This document shows positions 52,276-61,649 of a stretch of 64,000 nt of DNA, one piece after another. The first letter of the stretch is position 1. Every line of letters starts with the position of its first letter. Where the stretch lies: the NCBI RefSeq assembly GCF_004342585.1, contig NZ_SLZQ01000008.1, positions 1-64,000 of the forward strand, read 5' to 3'. Origin of the DNA: Paucimonas lemoignei. GTDB lineage: Bacteria; Pseudomonadota; Gammaproteobacteria; Burkholderiales; Burkholderiaceae_D. The position numbers and the translations under genes were made by a program. Below the pieces are notes generated by a model. That model did no database searches. It saw nothing but the letters and a program-made list of their open reading frames with translations, and had not been told where the DNA came from.

Positions 52276-52983
52276 ATGTCCATTCTTGCAGCCATCCGCG
52301 ATGCGTTTAGCCTGCTGTTTTCCGGCGACGCGGCGCTCCTCGAGATCATCGGCGTCTCGCTTAAAACCTCTCTGGTGGCCCTGGTCTTCGCAGCGCCGCT
52401 TGCCATCGGCATCGGCTATGCCATCGCCCAGCATGATTTCCCGGGCCGACGTATCGCCATCTGGCTGACACAGGCCTCCATGGCCATGCCGACCGTGCTG
52501 ATCGGCCTGCTGCTTTACCTGACCCTGTCACGCCAGGGGCCGCTCGGCGAACTGGAATGGCTGTTTGCACAGTCCGGCGTGATAGTCGGCCAAATCCTGA
52601 TTGCGCTGCCGGTGCTGACGGCGTTTTCACTGGCGGCCATTCAAGCCGTCGACCCGCGGATCGCCGAAACCGCCGTTACGCTGGGCGCATCGCGTCTTGC
52701 CATCATGCGCACCGTGCTGCATGAAGTGCGCTTTGGCGTGATGGCGGCGATCATCAGTGGCTTCGGCCGGGTGATTGCCGAAGTCGGTTGCGCGCTCATG
52801 GTGGGTGGCAACATCAAGGGGGAGACGCGCACCATCACCACCGCGATTGCCCTGGAAACCAGCAAGGGGGAATTCGCCCAGGGCATCGCGCTTGGCATAG
52901 TGCTGGTCAGCATTGCCCTGTTGATCAACGCGCTGCTGGTATGGCTGCAGGGAGACACGCGATTGAGCAGGAGCGCCACATGA
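52276..52983 (+). CDS. tupB: Tungstate ABC transporter permease
   Basis: This 235-residue inner membrane permease has about five helices and the EAA-type loop [21 protein letters not shown], which contacts the ATPase. The sequence pattern and the single-permease layout fit TupB of the TupABC tungstate system. It lies 11 nt behind fdhD and overlaps tupC by ATGA. The tungstate assignment rests mainly on the TupA protein encoded at 53671-54504. Confidence 0.9.
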   Translation: MSILAAIRDAFSLLFSGDAALLEIIGVSLKTSLVALVFAAPLAIGIGYAIAQHDFPGRRIAIWLTQASMAMPTVLIGLLLYLTLSRQGPLGELEWLFAQSGVIVGQILIALPVLTAFSLAAIQAVDPRIAETAVTLGASRLAIMRTVLHEVRFGVMAAIISGFGRVIAEVGCALMVGGNIKGETRTITTAIALETSKGEFAQGIALGIVLVSIALLINALLVWLQGDTRLSRSAT

Positions 52984-53654
52984 ATCCCCTGCTCTCCATG
53001 TATCGACTGCGCAAGCAATTCGGCCAGCGCCAGTTATTCGATATCGATGCGCTGGTTGTCTGTACTGCCAGTGCCTATGCGCTGACCGGTCTGAACGGTA
53101 GCGGCAAATCGACGCTGCTAAAGATTCTTGCCGGCCTGGAGAAAGCGGATATCGGCGAAGCCTGTTTTCATGGGCATCGAATCGAACTCCATCCCTATCC
53201 GCAGGAAATGCGCAATGCGATAGTTTATGTGCACCAGCATCCCGTCATGTTTTCAACCAGTGTTGCCGACAATATCGGCTATGGCCTGGCGAGACGCGGA
53301 TTTTGCAAGCGCGACATCGAGCACTTGGTCGCCGAAGCTATCGACTGGGCGGATATCGCGCACCTGTTAAAGAGTAATCCGCTGACTCTTTCCGGCGGCG
53401 AAAAACAACGGGTGGCGCTCGCACGTGCGAAGGTATTGAAGCCGGAATTGCTGCTACTCGACGAACCCACCGCCAGTCTGGACGGAGCAGCGCGCGAACA
53501 GGTGATTTCCCTGATCTCCGATCTGACTGCCGCTGGCGGCAGCGTCATGATGGCCACGCACGACCGTGACCTGATCAGACTGCGCGGCGTCCAGCGCCTG
53601 AAGCTGCAGGATGGCCGGCTTCAGGCGCGGCAAAACCGCATCCGGGTGGCGTGA
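52980..53654 (+). CDS. tupC: Tungstate ABC transporter ATP-binding protein
   Basis: This 224-residue ATPase has Walker [10 protein letters not shown] (about residue 37), signature [15 protein letters not shown] and Walker [13 protein letters not shown], with a downstream His in MMATHDRD. There is no C-terminal molybdate-binding (TOBE/MOP) domain as in ModC, which favours TupC. The start overlaps the tupB stop. The binding-protein gene tupA is convergent just downstream. Confidence 0.92.
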   Translation: MNPLLSMYRLRKQFGQRQLFDIDALVVCTASAYALTGLNGSGKSTLLKILAGLEKADIGEACFHGHRIELHPYPQEMRNAIVYVHQHPVMFSTSVADNIGYGLARRGFCKRDIEHLVAEAIDWADIAHLLKSNPLTLSGGEKQRVALARAKVLKPELLLLDEPTASLDGAAREQVISLISDLTAAGGSVMMATHDRDLIRLRGVQRLKLQDGRLQARQNRIRVA

Positions 53655-53670
53655 AGATAGTGCCTCGGCG

Positions 53671-54504
53671 TCACTTACCTGGTTCAGCATTCGGATAGAA
53701 CACTTGCTGACCATCGATCGTAAAGGATTTGATTTTTTGCTGGCCTGCCGGCGATGTCATCCAATCGATCAGACGCATTGCCGCCCTATATTTCGCATGC
53801 TTGTGTTTGGCTGGATTGACGGCAATGATGCCGTACGGGTTGAACATTTTAGGGTCGCCCTCCAGTACGATAGCCAGTCCCGTCTTGGCACGATACGCCA
53901 AGTAGGTCGCGCGATCCGTCAGCGTATAGGCCTGCATCTGCGCCGCCATGTTCAGCACCTCTCCCATGCCAAGCCCTGCCGAGACGTAGGCGCTGCCGGA
54001 CGGCTTGGCGCCCAGTTGCTTCCAATACCCCTGCTCCATCAGGTCGGTCCCTGAATTGTCGCCGCGCGATATGAACTTGCTCTTCGTTTCGACGATGCGC
54101 TGCAAGCCTTTCAGCACATCCTTGCCTGCCTTGCGCACGCCTGCAGGATCACCCTTCGGCCCCACCAGGATGAAGTCGTTGTACATTACATCGCGACGAT
54201 TGACGCCATAACCCTCTTGCACGAATTTGTCTTCCGACTCGCGGGCGTGGACAAGCGTGACATCGACATCGCCGTTTTTCGCCAGCTCCAATGCCTTGCC
54301 CGTACCCACTGCAATCACCTGGACCTTGATTCCGGTTTCGGATTCGAATTGCGGAAGAAGATATGCCAGCAGGCCGGAGTTTTCCGTGCTTGTCGTCGTC
54401 GACATTTTCAGGACATCATTTCCCTCTTGCGCCCATCCCCATGACGGCACCATTAGGATCGCAGCCAACAGGCCGAGAAATTTACGACGAATCCTTGCAT
54501 GCAT
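53671..54504 (-). CDS. tupA: Tungstate-binding periplasmic protein
   Basis: This 277-residue solute-binding protein has a signal peptide (MHARIRRKFLGLLAAILMV, cut near GWA). The mature start LKMSTTTSTENSGLLAYLLP contains the TTTS motif characteristic of TupA, and VIAVGTGKALELAKNGDVDVTLVHARESE is likewise typical. AAGGAG lies 6 nt before the ATG. Unlike most tup operons, tupA is on the opposite strand, convergent with tupBC (16-nt gap), so it must have its own promoter. Confidence 0.93.
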   Translation of the reverse strand: MHARIRRKFLGLLAAILMVPSWGWAQEGNDVLKMSTTTSTENSGLLAYLLPQFESETGIKVQVIAVGTGKALELAKNGDVDVTLVHARESEDKFVQEGYGVNRRDVMYNDFILVGPKGDPAGVRKAGKDVLKGLQRIVETKSKFISRGDNSGTDLMEQGYWKQLGAKPSGSAYVSAGLGMGEVLNMAAQMQAYTLTDRATYLAYRAKTGLAIVLEGDPKMFNPYGIIAVNPAKHKHAKYRAAMRLIDWMTSPAGQQKIKSFTIDGQQVFYPNAEPGK

Positions 54505-54726
54505 CGATGTCTCCTTTCGCTCGGCTATAGGGTTACATGCAGGCGTGTTTATCCTCATTCGCATGAGCAAATTTGAGAAAGTGTGGAGACAATTTCAATC
54601 CTCGCTTTGCCACTTATCAATTAAGCGCTTTCGAAATGCCATGAGAACTCGCGACAACTTATTTGGACAAGCTGCCATCCATAGAAGCGCTATGCTGTAA
54701 TCAATACAGACAATGAGGATAGCGGC

Positions 54727-55203
54727 ATGAAAAGGCATCTCGCTCTTGCAGCATATTTATCTGCTGCCCTGGTGGTTGGGATCACACCGTCGCGCATGGA
54801 TGCGCAGGATATTTCAAGCTTTGCCTTCGTGCGCGGAGACGGTGCGTTGAGCATCGACGGCAGGCTTGTCTACCTTTACGGCATTTATATTCCACCGACC
54901 GAGCAGACCTGTTACACCTTTGTCCGGCCGGTGCAATGCGGCAGCCGTGCTCTCCTGGCGCTTGAATTCAAGGTCAGCGGCGACTTTGTTCGTTGTCAGC
55001 CGCGCTTTGCCAATCCGGATGGCAGCCTCGTAGCCAGTTGCCGGTCCGGAGAAGATGATTTGAGCGAATGGATGCTGCAAAGAGGCTGGGCTTTGGCGCT
55101 GCCCGATGCGCCGTTTTCCTATGCCGCGATGGAACGGATTGCTCAGTCCCGCGGACTGGGCATCTGGGGCATTCCCGTTGAAATTCCCCAAAGACGGCGT
55201 TGA
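54727..55203 (+). CDS. Secreted nuclease-like (SNase-fold) protein
   Basis: This 158-residue protein has a signal peptide (MKRHLALAAYLSAALVVG, cut near RMDAQ). The mature part resembles thermonuclease/TNase-like beta-barrels: DGALSIDGRLVYLYGIYIPP, C-containing segments forming two likely disulfides, and LSEWMLQRGWALALPDAPFSYAAMERIAQSRGLGIWG, which matches the end of SNase domains. The usual catalytic Arg/Glu pair is not clearly present, so enzymatic activity is uncertain. It lies alone, convergent with the CHRD gene. Confidence 0.78.
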   Translation: MKRHLALAAYLSAALVVGITPSRMDAQDISSFAFVRGDGALSIDGRLVYLYGIYIPPTEQTCYTFVRPVQCGSRALLALEFKVSGDFVRCQPRFANPDGSLVASCRSGEDDLSEWMLQRGWALALPDAPFSYAAMERIAQSRGLGIWGIPVEIPQRRR

Positions 55204-55226
55204 AGGATGTTTCACTGAATATGTAA

Positions 55227-55260
55227 AGGGGTTACGGATCCTGGCATTTCCGTAACCCCT
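55227..55260. terminator. Stem-loop between convergent genes
   Basis: A perfect 12-bp stem (AGGGGTTACGGA with TCCGTAACCCCT) with a 10-nt loop lies between the nuclease-like and CHRD genes. No strong T-run follows on either strand, so termination efficiency is uncertain. Confidence 0.65.
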
Positions 55261-55290
55261 CATACCCGCTTTCTTTACCAGGCTACGTCT

Positions 55291-56148
55291 TTACCCCGTA
55301 ATGCCACCGATGCCGAAGACTGTCGATGTGGTAGTGCTGCCAATCGATGTCGAGGTGCCGGGAAGCGTCGAGGTTGTGCCGCCGATAGCGGTACTCGTGG
55401 TCGTACCACCCAGGCTGGAAGTCGTCGTGCCGCCACCAATTACGGTAGTCGTGGTTATGCCGCCTGCCAGCGTGGTGGTCGTAGCCGCCGTGCTTGAGGT
55501 GGTTGCCACGCTGCTGGTGGTCACAGCGGCACTGGACGTGGTTGCAGCGCTGCTGGTAGTGGTAGCGCCAGCTGCAGTGCTGGTCGTGGTGCCGCCAGCT
55601 GCAGTGGTGGTAGTCGTACCGCCAGCCGCAGTGGTAGTCGTCGTGCCGCCTGCGCTTGTAGTAGTGGTGCTGCCGCCGCTGGTGGTAGTGCTGCCGGTGA
55701 ACTGGTCAGAGCGAATCTGGCCACGGATCTCACCATCCGGGAATGCATCGGAATGCACTTCGAAATAGTAATTACCGGCACGGAGCGAGGCGAGTTGCTC
55801 GTCAGTGATCGTAGCGGCAGCTACCCACACGCCGCTACCCGGGGCCGTTTGTGTCAATGGAATAATGATCGGCCCATTCTGCCCTGGAGCAGCATCATGG
55901 ATATGTGCGGATGTACCGGCGATGCCAGTCGTATTCACGGTCGCCGCCAGGAGACGCGTATCGGGATTCACTGTTACGACACCGGTACCGGTTGCAGTGC
56001 TATTCGTGGGCGGCACCATTTCATTACCAGACAAAGTAGCAGAGAATCTCGATGCTTCCGACTCGAAAGAGCCACCGCATGCGGCGAGGATCAGCATTGA
56101 AGCACACGCGATCCACCATCCAGCCAGCCATTTGTTAATCTTTTTCAT
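55291..56148 (-). CDS. CHRD-domain lipoprotein with Thr-rich repeat tail
   Basis: This 285-residue protein has a lipobox (ASMLILAACGG, Cys near residue 24). A CHRD domain (about 33-150) shows FSATLSGNEMVPP, GTGVVTVNPDTRLLAATVNTTG, SAHIHDAAPGQNGPIIIPL, GNYYFEVHSDAFPDGEIRGQI. The C-terminal 125 residues are a Thr/Ala/Gly/Ser repeat region (units like GGTTTTTAA), probably an extended stalk or glycosylation target. CHRD domains are thought to have surface or binding roles. The encoding DNA has matching short tandem repeats prone to length change. Confidence 0.88.
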   Translation of the reverse strand: MKKINKWLAGWWIACASMLILAACGGSFESEASRFSATLSGNEMVPPTNSTATGTGVVTVNPDTRLLAATVNTTGIAGTSAHIHDAAPGQNGPIIIPLTQTAPGSGVWVAAATITDEQLASLRAGNYYFEVHSDAFPDGEIRGQIRSDQFTGSTTTSGGSTTTTSAGGTTTTTAAGGTTTTTAAGGTTTSTAAGATTTSSAATTSSAAVTTSSVATTSSTAATTTTLAGGITTTTVIGGGTTTSSLGGTTTSTAIGGTTSTLPGTSTSIGSTTTSTVFGIGGITG

Positions 56149-56700
56149 GGGAACATCTCCTTAAAAGGTCATAGAAAGCGAGATCTCCCGGGCCGGCGGC
56201 ATGCGCCATCCTGTTTTGCCATGACTGTGCCCTCACTCCTTGGCGCAGTCTTACCACCTGAATTTTTAATCCCCCAACGAACGTCTATGCGTTCTGCCTG
56301 GAAGCATTAACGATGACGGAACAAACCGTATCGGACCCTGGAAGCTGTCTCGATGGGTCACAATGCATGGGGCGTGCCGACTTGCTTAAAGATTAACTAA
56401 ATGAAGCTTTTGAAGCGCTGCCATTTTTTCAATAATATTAAGCAAGCATTTTTACTGTTGGTTATGAAAAGCGGTAACTCATTACAAGTTAATTTTCATC
56501 GACACATGCTTATTTATGAATGTCATTGCAGCTGTTTTATTCAATGCCATGACAGCAAATCGCTTAACTTATTGAAATCAGTAAAAAGTTCATGAGATAT
56601 GTAAAAAATTCCAATTTGCGAAAATCAAATGAATGGAGAAACTACAAATAAAAAAGGGCCTCTGCGGCCCTTTTTTATTTTGCGATTAGTGCTATGACGA
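56149..56700. other. Intergenic region with terminator, no gene supported
   Basis: The region between two minus-strand genes is AT-rich. An open frame at 56401-56595 has no ribosome binding site or family resemblance. The only clear element is the terminator hairpin at 56651-56677. Confidence 0.5.
56651..56677 (-). terminator. Rho-independent terminator
   Basis: GGGCC and GGCCC form a short stem with flanking A and T runs that extend it. On the minus strand it ends the stress-protein gene at 56701; the symmetrical A/T runs could make it work in both directions. Confidence 0.85.
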
Positions 56701-57252
56701 TTACGAGTAAATCTGTTCGCCGTTGGACTGTCTCCAGGACTGGCTCAGGTAGTCAGCATCTTCTCGCGAGCGTGGACGGACACCCATCAGGATCCCGCCT
56801 TCCTTGATTCCGGACTCATAATGCTTCACGCGCTCTTCCGGAATACCGGCACCGACAAGCGCGCCCACCAGGCCGCCGGTCAGGCCGCCGGCACCTGCGC
56901 CAGCCAATGCTGCTGCCAGCGGTCCTGCGACTACGAGGCCGAGACCCGGTATCGCTACGGAAGTCCCGACAGCGGCAATCGCGGCAGCGATGGCGCCCAA
57001 TGTGCCGCCAATCGCGCCGCCTACGCCAGCACCTTCGGCTGCCTTGTTGCCGAGTTCGGTCTGCGTGCCGCCGGTATTGGCAAAATGACGCTTGCGGGTT
57101 TCATCGGACATGACAAGGTTAACATCATTGCTGGCATAGCCGCGTTCCGTTACTGCACGATATGCGCGTTCCGCGCTATCACGATCACGGAACAAGCCAG
57201 TCACCATGCCAGGCTGCGTCGACGTCGTATTCGTATATTGAGTATCAACCAT
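56701..57252 (-). CDS. General-stress-protein-17M-like glycine-zipper protein
   Basis: This 183-residue protein has an N-terminal domain (about 15-55) resembling the general stress protein 17M/YflT type (VTGLFRDRDSAERAYRAVTERGY, VNLVMSDETR). A Gly/Ala-rich hydrophobic central region (about 75-140; GAGVGGAIGGTLGAIAAAIAAV) looks like a glycine zipper or membrane-inserting hairpin. The C-terminal part (VKHYESGIKEGGILMGVRPRSREDADY) matches the second half of such proteins. It is likely a stress-induced membrane-associated protein. The neighbouring csbD-like gene fits a stress locus. Confidence 0.85.
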   Translation of the reverse strand: MVDTQYTNTTSTQPGMVTGLFRDRDSAERAYRAVTERGYASNDVNLVMSDETRKRHFANTGGTQTELGNKAAEGAGVGGAIGGTLGAIAAAIAAVGTSVAIPGLGLVVAGPLAAALAGAGAGGLTGGLVGALVGAGIPEERVKHYESGIKEGGILMGVRPRSREDADYLSQSWRQSNGEQIYS

Positions 57253-57325
57253 TCGTATATCCTTTCAGTTATGAAAGTGCGCGATTAGACTTGCTTCAGC
57301 TAATTAGTTGAAGCAATAAGAGAAG

Positions 57326-57358
57326 GCTGTCTTGTCACACGAGCGTGTGCAAGACAGC
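57326..57358 (-). terminator. Stem-loop after csbD-like gene
   Basis: The stem GCTGTCTTG/CAAGACAGC is extended by CACAC/GTGTG after a single-base bulge, with a GAGC loop. It lies just downstream of the CsbD stop on the minus strand; the following T-run is weak. Confidence 0.6.
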
Positions 57359-57384
57359 TAAAGGAAGTCAGGCAAGATGCAAAC

Positions 57385-57576
57385 TTAGTGTCCCTTTGGC
57401 GACGTAGCTTTACGTACAGTCTCCTTGGCATCACCAAACCCTTCCTGGGTTTTACCTGCGGCTTGTTTAGCCAGGCCCTTTGCCTGTTGGCTTTCATTTC
57501 CCACTGCGCGACCGGCCTGTTCCTGGACCTTGCCAGCCAAGTCTTTCGCCTTACCTTTGATTTGGTCCTTGTTCAT
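57385..57576 (-). CDS. CsbD-family stress protein
   Basis: This 63-residue hydrophilic helical protein starts MNKDQIKGKAKDLAGKVQEQ, the CsbD hallmark, followed by AGRAVGNESQQAKGLAKQAAGK. Family members are induced by general stress; the molecular role is unclear. The start at 57576 removes six unconserved residues of a longer frame. Promoter and regulator are not evident. Confidence 0.92.
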   Translation of the reverse strand: MNKDQIKGKAKDLAGKVQEQAGRAVGNESQQAKGLAKQAAGKTQEGFGDAKETVRKATSPKGH

Positions 57577-57926
57577 GATAGCTCCTGTCTTCACAAGTTA
57601 AATTTCCAAAACCATGTGTGACCAATGTAGATTAATAGGCAAGACTCATCTGTGCGCCACCCCACATAACAACTGGAAGACTTATACAAAAGACTGCGTA
57701 TAGATCTATGAAATTAAAGCCAAGATAAAAATAATTGCATTCAGAAATGGAATGAATTCGGTGTGCATCTTCTTATTCATTGAGATGCATCAATCCTGGT
57801 TGGCACATTTTTCATCGTCGCTCAGTAAAATACTGGGCCCTTTTGATTTTTGCGCAAAGTACAAATCGATACAGCAATTACATTGGCATCTGTTTTCCTA
57901 TCAGTCGGCATCTGCTCCCAGAAATC
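57577..57926. other. Divergent intergenic region
   Basis: This region lies between csbD (minus) and the histidine kinase gene (plus). It is AT-rich and probably holds both promoters. An upstream in-frame extension of the kinase starts at 57780 but has no good ribosome binding site or membrane signal. Confidence 0.4.
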
Positions 57927-59963
57927 ATGAACCCTAATTCCATCGGACGCCGCCTTTTCAATATTCGACTGATCTCCATTCTCGTCGCATTCATCCTGTC
58001 TATCGGAGGAGCGGCGCTGATGTTGGACATGGAAACATCCCTTTTTGCTTCTGTGCCAGACAATCAAAGTCTATTTTTACCTGCTACCCGTACCTTCACC
58101 GCGGCAGCGATATTGCTATCCGGATTGTCGCTCGGCTTGCAAATCGAACCGTCGATTTTCAAGTCCGCCCAAGTGAACCGACTACTGCGCATTGCTGCAC
58201 GAAGCTTTGCTGGCTTGATGATTTTTCTGGGAATTGTTTCCTTGGTCGATATCGCGATCAGCAAAAACTTCATTCCCTACCTGAGCACTTCGATTTTTTC
58301 CATTAATGTCGACCTGCATGCAATGTCATTTCTGACGGCATTAACCGCCATCCTTGCTGGATGGGGACTGTACCGCCTTGACGACGTTACGCATAACAAA
58401 CACTTTTCCGCTGAATACTGTGCGGTAGCCGTCCTGGCGCTGATGTCCGTTCCGGTCATCGGCTATTTATTTAATCTGCCGATGCTGGCTAGCCCAGGTC
58501 CCTCACCAGCCATTTCCCGGGAAACACCATGGGCGTTCATTGCGTTGGCGATTGGGATGTTGCTCGCTCGCCCTCAACACTCGATGATGGCTGTCTTATT
58601 CAGTAAGGCGCCAGGAGGTCGACTGTTACGCAGCGTTTTACCTGCAACAATCATTTTGCTGGTGGGCTTGGCCCTGCTTGCGAAATGGGGTGAAAGCCAG
58701 GGCTTCTACGGCAAAGAAATGATTTCGCCACTGGCGCTACTGGCTGGCTGCGCCCTGCTATTGGTGTTGTACTGGCGCGCGGCGTTAATACTGAATCAGG
58801 AATACGGCACTCGCGTCAAGGGAGAAGCCGAGCTGGCGCAAACCAATCACCTGATTCGCATCGTAAGCGACTTCACGACTGATGCCATCTGCGTCAAGGA
58901 TCGCAGGGGGCGCTATATCTTCGCCAACCCCATGGCATTGAAGATCTTTGGCAGACAATTGAATAAAGTCGTCGGCTTTACGAGTGTCCAGATACTCGAA
59001 GGTCAGGAAGAAGCCGCAGCCGCCATCGAGGCGAACCACCGGACCGTTCTTAGCGAAGAAAAAGCCAATGCGATCGAATTCACGCTGAAATCTGCCGTCG
59101 GTAAGCGCACGTATTATGTGACTACCGCTCCCTGGTTCGGCAAGCATGGAAAAATCATGGGAACGGTAGGCATCGCCACCGACATCACCGACAGAAAACG
59201 CAGCGAAGATGCATTGCGCGCGCAGGAAGCCCGCCTTGAAAAACTGGTGGAGGCGAGGACGCAGGAAGTGCGGGAACTGATCGGCCATCTTGAAACGATG
59301 CGCGAAGAAGAAAAGCGCGCCATTGCGCGCGAGCTGCATGATGACATGGGCGCATCCCTGACCGCACTCAACATGCACTTGGCAATTATGTTCCAGCAGA
59401 TTTCAAACGAACCGGGCATGGCCGAACGGATCGTGCAAATCAAGGCCTTGCTGGGCTCGATAACGGCGACCAAGCGTCGCATCCAGAACGGACTGCGCCC
59501 TGACAAGCTCGATATCTTCGGCATCAAGACGGCAATTACCGATCAGGCAATGGATTTCGAAAACTATACCGGCCTAAGCTGCTCTGTCAGTTTGCCGGAT
59601 GAAGAGGTGAAGTATTCCTCCCAAGTGGAAACGTCCCTCTTCCGGATGGTCCAGGAGGCGCTCAACAATATCGCCAAGCATGCCAAGGCATCTCACGTGG
59701 ATATCATCCTGGACGATGATGGCGACTACATCTATCTGACCATTCGCGACAATGGCGTTGGCATTCCACCTGCGGTTCACCCCTATACCCTGACGCATGG
59801 CTTGCGGGGCATGCGCGAGCGCGCCGCCTATCTGGGCGGCAGCATAGCCATCGATAGCAAGCCGGGAGCTGGCACCCGCATCAGCATTACCCTGCCAAAG
59901 ACCCATATCATCAGTCCGGCCGAATCCGCAACCATCCTGGATTTTCCAAAGCACCCGGCATAA
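57927..59963 (+). CDS. Membrane sensor histidine kinase (NarL-type, PAS domain)
   Basis: This 678-residue protein has an N-terminal membrane region with about eight hydrophobic helices (about 12-285), a PAS domain (about 300-415; IVSDFTTDAICVKDRRGRYIFANPMALKIFG), then a HisKA_3 dimerisation domain with the phosphoacceptor in AIARELHDDMGASL (about 465) and an HATPase domain (FRMVQEALNNIAKHAKASHVD, NGVGIPP, GLRGMRERAAYLGGS). The HisKA_3 type pairs with NarL/FixJ regulators; the one at 61650-62282 is the best local candidate, though on the opposite strand. The signal is unknown. The start at 57927 is chosen at the first Met before the membrane region; it has a weak Shine-Dalgarno. Confidence 0.92.
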   Translation: MNPNSIGRRLFNIRLISILVAFILSIGGAALMLDMETSLFASVPDNQSLFLPATRTFTAAAILLSGLSLGLQIEPSIFKSAQVNRLLRIAARSFAGLMIFLGIVSLVDIAISKNFIPYLSTSIFSINVDLHAMSFLTALTAILAGWGLYRLDDVTHNKHFSAEYCAVAVLALMSVPVIGYLFNLPMLASPGPSPAISRETPWAFIALAIGMLLARPQHSMMAVLFSKAPGGRLLRSVLPATIILLVGLALLAKWGESQGFYGKEMISPLALLAGCALLLVLYWRAALILNQEYGTRVKGEAELAQTNHLIRIVSDFTTDAICVKDRRGRYIFANPMALKIFGRQLNKVVGFTSVQILEGQEEAAAAIEANHRTVLSEEKANAIEFTLKSAVGKRTYYVTTAPWFGKHGKIMGTVGIATDITDRKRSEDALRAQEARLEKLVEARTQEVRELIGHLETMREEEKRAIARELHDDMGASLTALNMHLAIMFQQISNEPGMAERIVQIKALLGSITATKRRIQNGLRPDKLDIFGIKTAITDQAMDFENYTGLSCSVSLPDEEVKYSSQVETSLFRMVQEALNNIAKHAKASHVDIILDDDGDYIYLTIRDNGVGIPPAVHPYTLTHGLRGMRERAAYLGGSIAIDSKPGAGTRISITLPKTHIISPAESATILDFPKHPA

Positions 59964-60025
59964 ATCACGAGCATCGCGGCGCTCCATCACCGAGCAAAGC
60001 CTAAAACGGAAGCATGTCGGATTGC

Positions 60026-60907
60026 TTATTTCTGTGCCGAGGCGCCGGAATCCATCTTCGTCGGCAGCAATCGTTCGTATTCGCTTTTCAGATCGGCGTA
60101 GCATTCACATACCTTGTGCTCCAGGCCCTCGCGATCCAGGATCGTGATGTGACCGCGGCTGTAATGGATCAGCTTTTCATCCTGCAGCCGCCCCGCTGCT
60201 TCAGCCACACTCTCGCGCCTGACCCCCAGCATGTTGCCGATCAATTCCTGGGTCATGGTCAGCTCATTGGATGGCAGGCGATCAAGCCGCAGCAACAGCC
60301 AGCGACATAATTGCTGGGCGACGCTGTGGTGACGGTTGCATACTGCAGACTGCGACATCTGCGTCAGCAATGCCTGGGTAAACCGTAATAAATGCTTTTG
60401 CAGCGCACCGCCCCGATCGAATTCTTCTTTCAATTGTGCGGCGCCAAGGCGAAAGCCGTAACCGGCGCTGGTCACCACTGCCCTGCTGGACATGGCGCCG
60501 CCGCCCATCCACTGCGCTACGCCGACCAATCCTTCATGACCGATTACCGCAGTTTCCGCCGACGCGCCATCCCGTGTATCGTGCAGGATCGAGACGATGC
60601 TACTGGTAGGGAAATAAACATACGGCATAGCGGCGCCGGCTTCCGCCACCACCATCCCCAAGGGCATGGATGCAAGTTCCAGGAAAGGGCTGAGCCGTTC
60701 ATATTCGCCATTAGGTAACGATGCCAGGATATGATTCTGTTGCGGATTATGTCCATACAGACCGGCAATTCGCACCGGCATGTCAGCTTGCCGAGCCCTG
60801 ACCTGCTGTCGCTGTTCGTTACCGTACTTTTTGAATGTATTGAGGACGTGAGAACTTACCGGCCGCAAAGCGGAAGCACCTGTAAAAGAACTGCTCTTCT
60901 GCCCCAT
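60026..60907 (-). CDS. Crp/Fnr-family transcriptional regulator
   Basis: This 293-residue protein has a cNMP-binding-like beta-roll (about 60-180; LSPFLELASMPLGMVVAEAG, YFPTSSIVSILHD) and a C-terminal helix-turn-helix (about 215-265; MTQELIGNMLGVRRESVAEAAGRLQ). It lacks the Fnr cysteine set, and the cAMP-binding Arg/Ser pattern is not clear, so the ligand is unknown. The start at 60907 has AGGAG 7 nt upstream. It is convergent with the histidine kinase gene (62-bp gap). Confidence 0.92.
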   Translation of the reverse strand: MGQKSSSFTGASALRPVSSHVLNTFKKYGNEQRQQVRARQADMPVRIAGLYGHNPQQNHILASLPNGEYERLSPFLELASMPLGMVVAEAGAAMPYVYFPTSSIVSILHDTRDGASAETAVIGHEGLVGVAQWMGGGAMSSRAVVTSAGYGFRLGAAQLKEEFDRGGALQKHLLRFTQALLTQMSQSAVCNRHHSVAQQLCRWLLLRLDRLPSNELTMTQELIGNMLGVRRESVAEAAGRLQDEKLIHYSRGHITILDREGLEHKVCECYADLKSEYERLLPTKMDSGASAQK

Positions 60908-61124
60908 GAACGTCTCCTGGCTTGTCCAATACCCTGTCTGCATGCCGTCAACACTACGTTTTCGGGATGCACTGTTCTGAACTAGTTGTGGGATTGCAGA
61001 GGCAGCGGGAAGTTGCGCATAGCATCAGCATTCTGAAGAAGAACTGACATGTCGCCAAACGACACCATGAATTCGTACGTAAGCCTGCTTGAAATTCTTA
61101 AGAAACGGCTTTGCCCGATTTCAA

Positions 61125-61562
61125 TCAAGAAATCGTAATCGAGGATGCGAGCTTGTTCATCAAAGAACGAAGCTGCAGGAAGTCGGTGGATTTATCAAAA
61201 AAATGCGCAACGCCATATTGCGTACATGCCCGTCGGTAAGTATCGCTGGCATTATTGGTGAAGATAACTTTGACGTTGATATTAATATTGGGCAGGCTGT
61301 TCAAGGAACGCAAAAGATTTACGCCGTTTCCCTGCTTGAGACGTATATCAAGAATCAATACGTCGCAGTGATTGGAAGATAGTTGCTCTAATGCATCGTT
61401 TTCCCCATCCGCATAGCCAACGAGTTCAATACCTGGAATATTAGTCAGGTTTTGAATCAACAAGTCCCGAACCGCCTTTGAATCTTCCACCAGGAAAATT
61501 CGGAGGCAACGTGGCGCGGTCACCGTGGATACGGGGGCATGAGAACGATTCATTGCATACAT
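61125..61562 (-). CDS. Single-domain response regulator
   Basis: This 145-residue receiver domain has the phosphoacceptor Asp in VLILDIRLKQGNG (about residue 72), acidic residues in FLVEDSKAV, the Thr/Ser switch in IFTNNAS and the Lys in FFDKSTDF. There is no output domain, so it probably acts by protein interaction, like CheY-type proteins. Its start has no clear Shine-Dalgarno. It lies between the Crp-type and NarL-type regulator genes on the same strand. Confidence 0.9.
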   Translation of the reverse strand: MYAMNRSHAPVSTVTAPRCLRIFLVEDSKAVRDLLIQNLTNIPGIELVGYADGENDALEQLSSNHCDVLILDIRLKQGNGVNLLRSLNSLPNININVKVIFTNNASDTYRRACTQYGVAHFFDKSTDFLQLRSLMNKLASSITIS

Positions 61563-61649
61563 TAAGTGAAGTTAAGCTTCTCCCTGAAACTGCAAGTACA
61601 TTCCATTTATCAACATTATTACATTGCTTACTAAAATGCAATTAAATTG

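Noticed and set aside
55291-55700. Tandem repeats in the CHRD gene as a CRISPR-like array
   Set aside because: Units are very short, in frame, without unique spacers, and translate into a Thr-rich protein tail.
56401-56595. Small open frame in an AT-rich intergenic region
   Set aside because: It has no ribosome binding site, no recognisable composition or domain, and sits between terminator-like sequence and a gene on the other strand.
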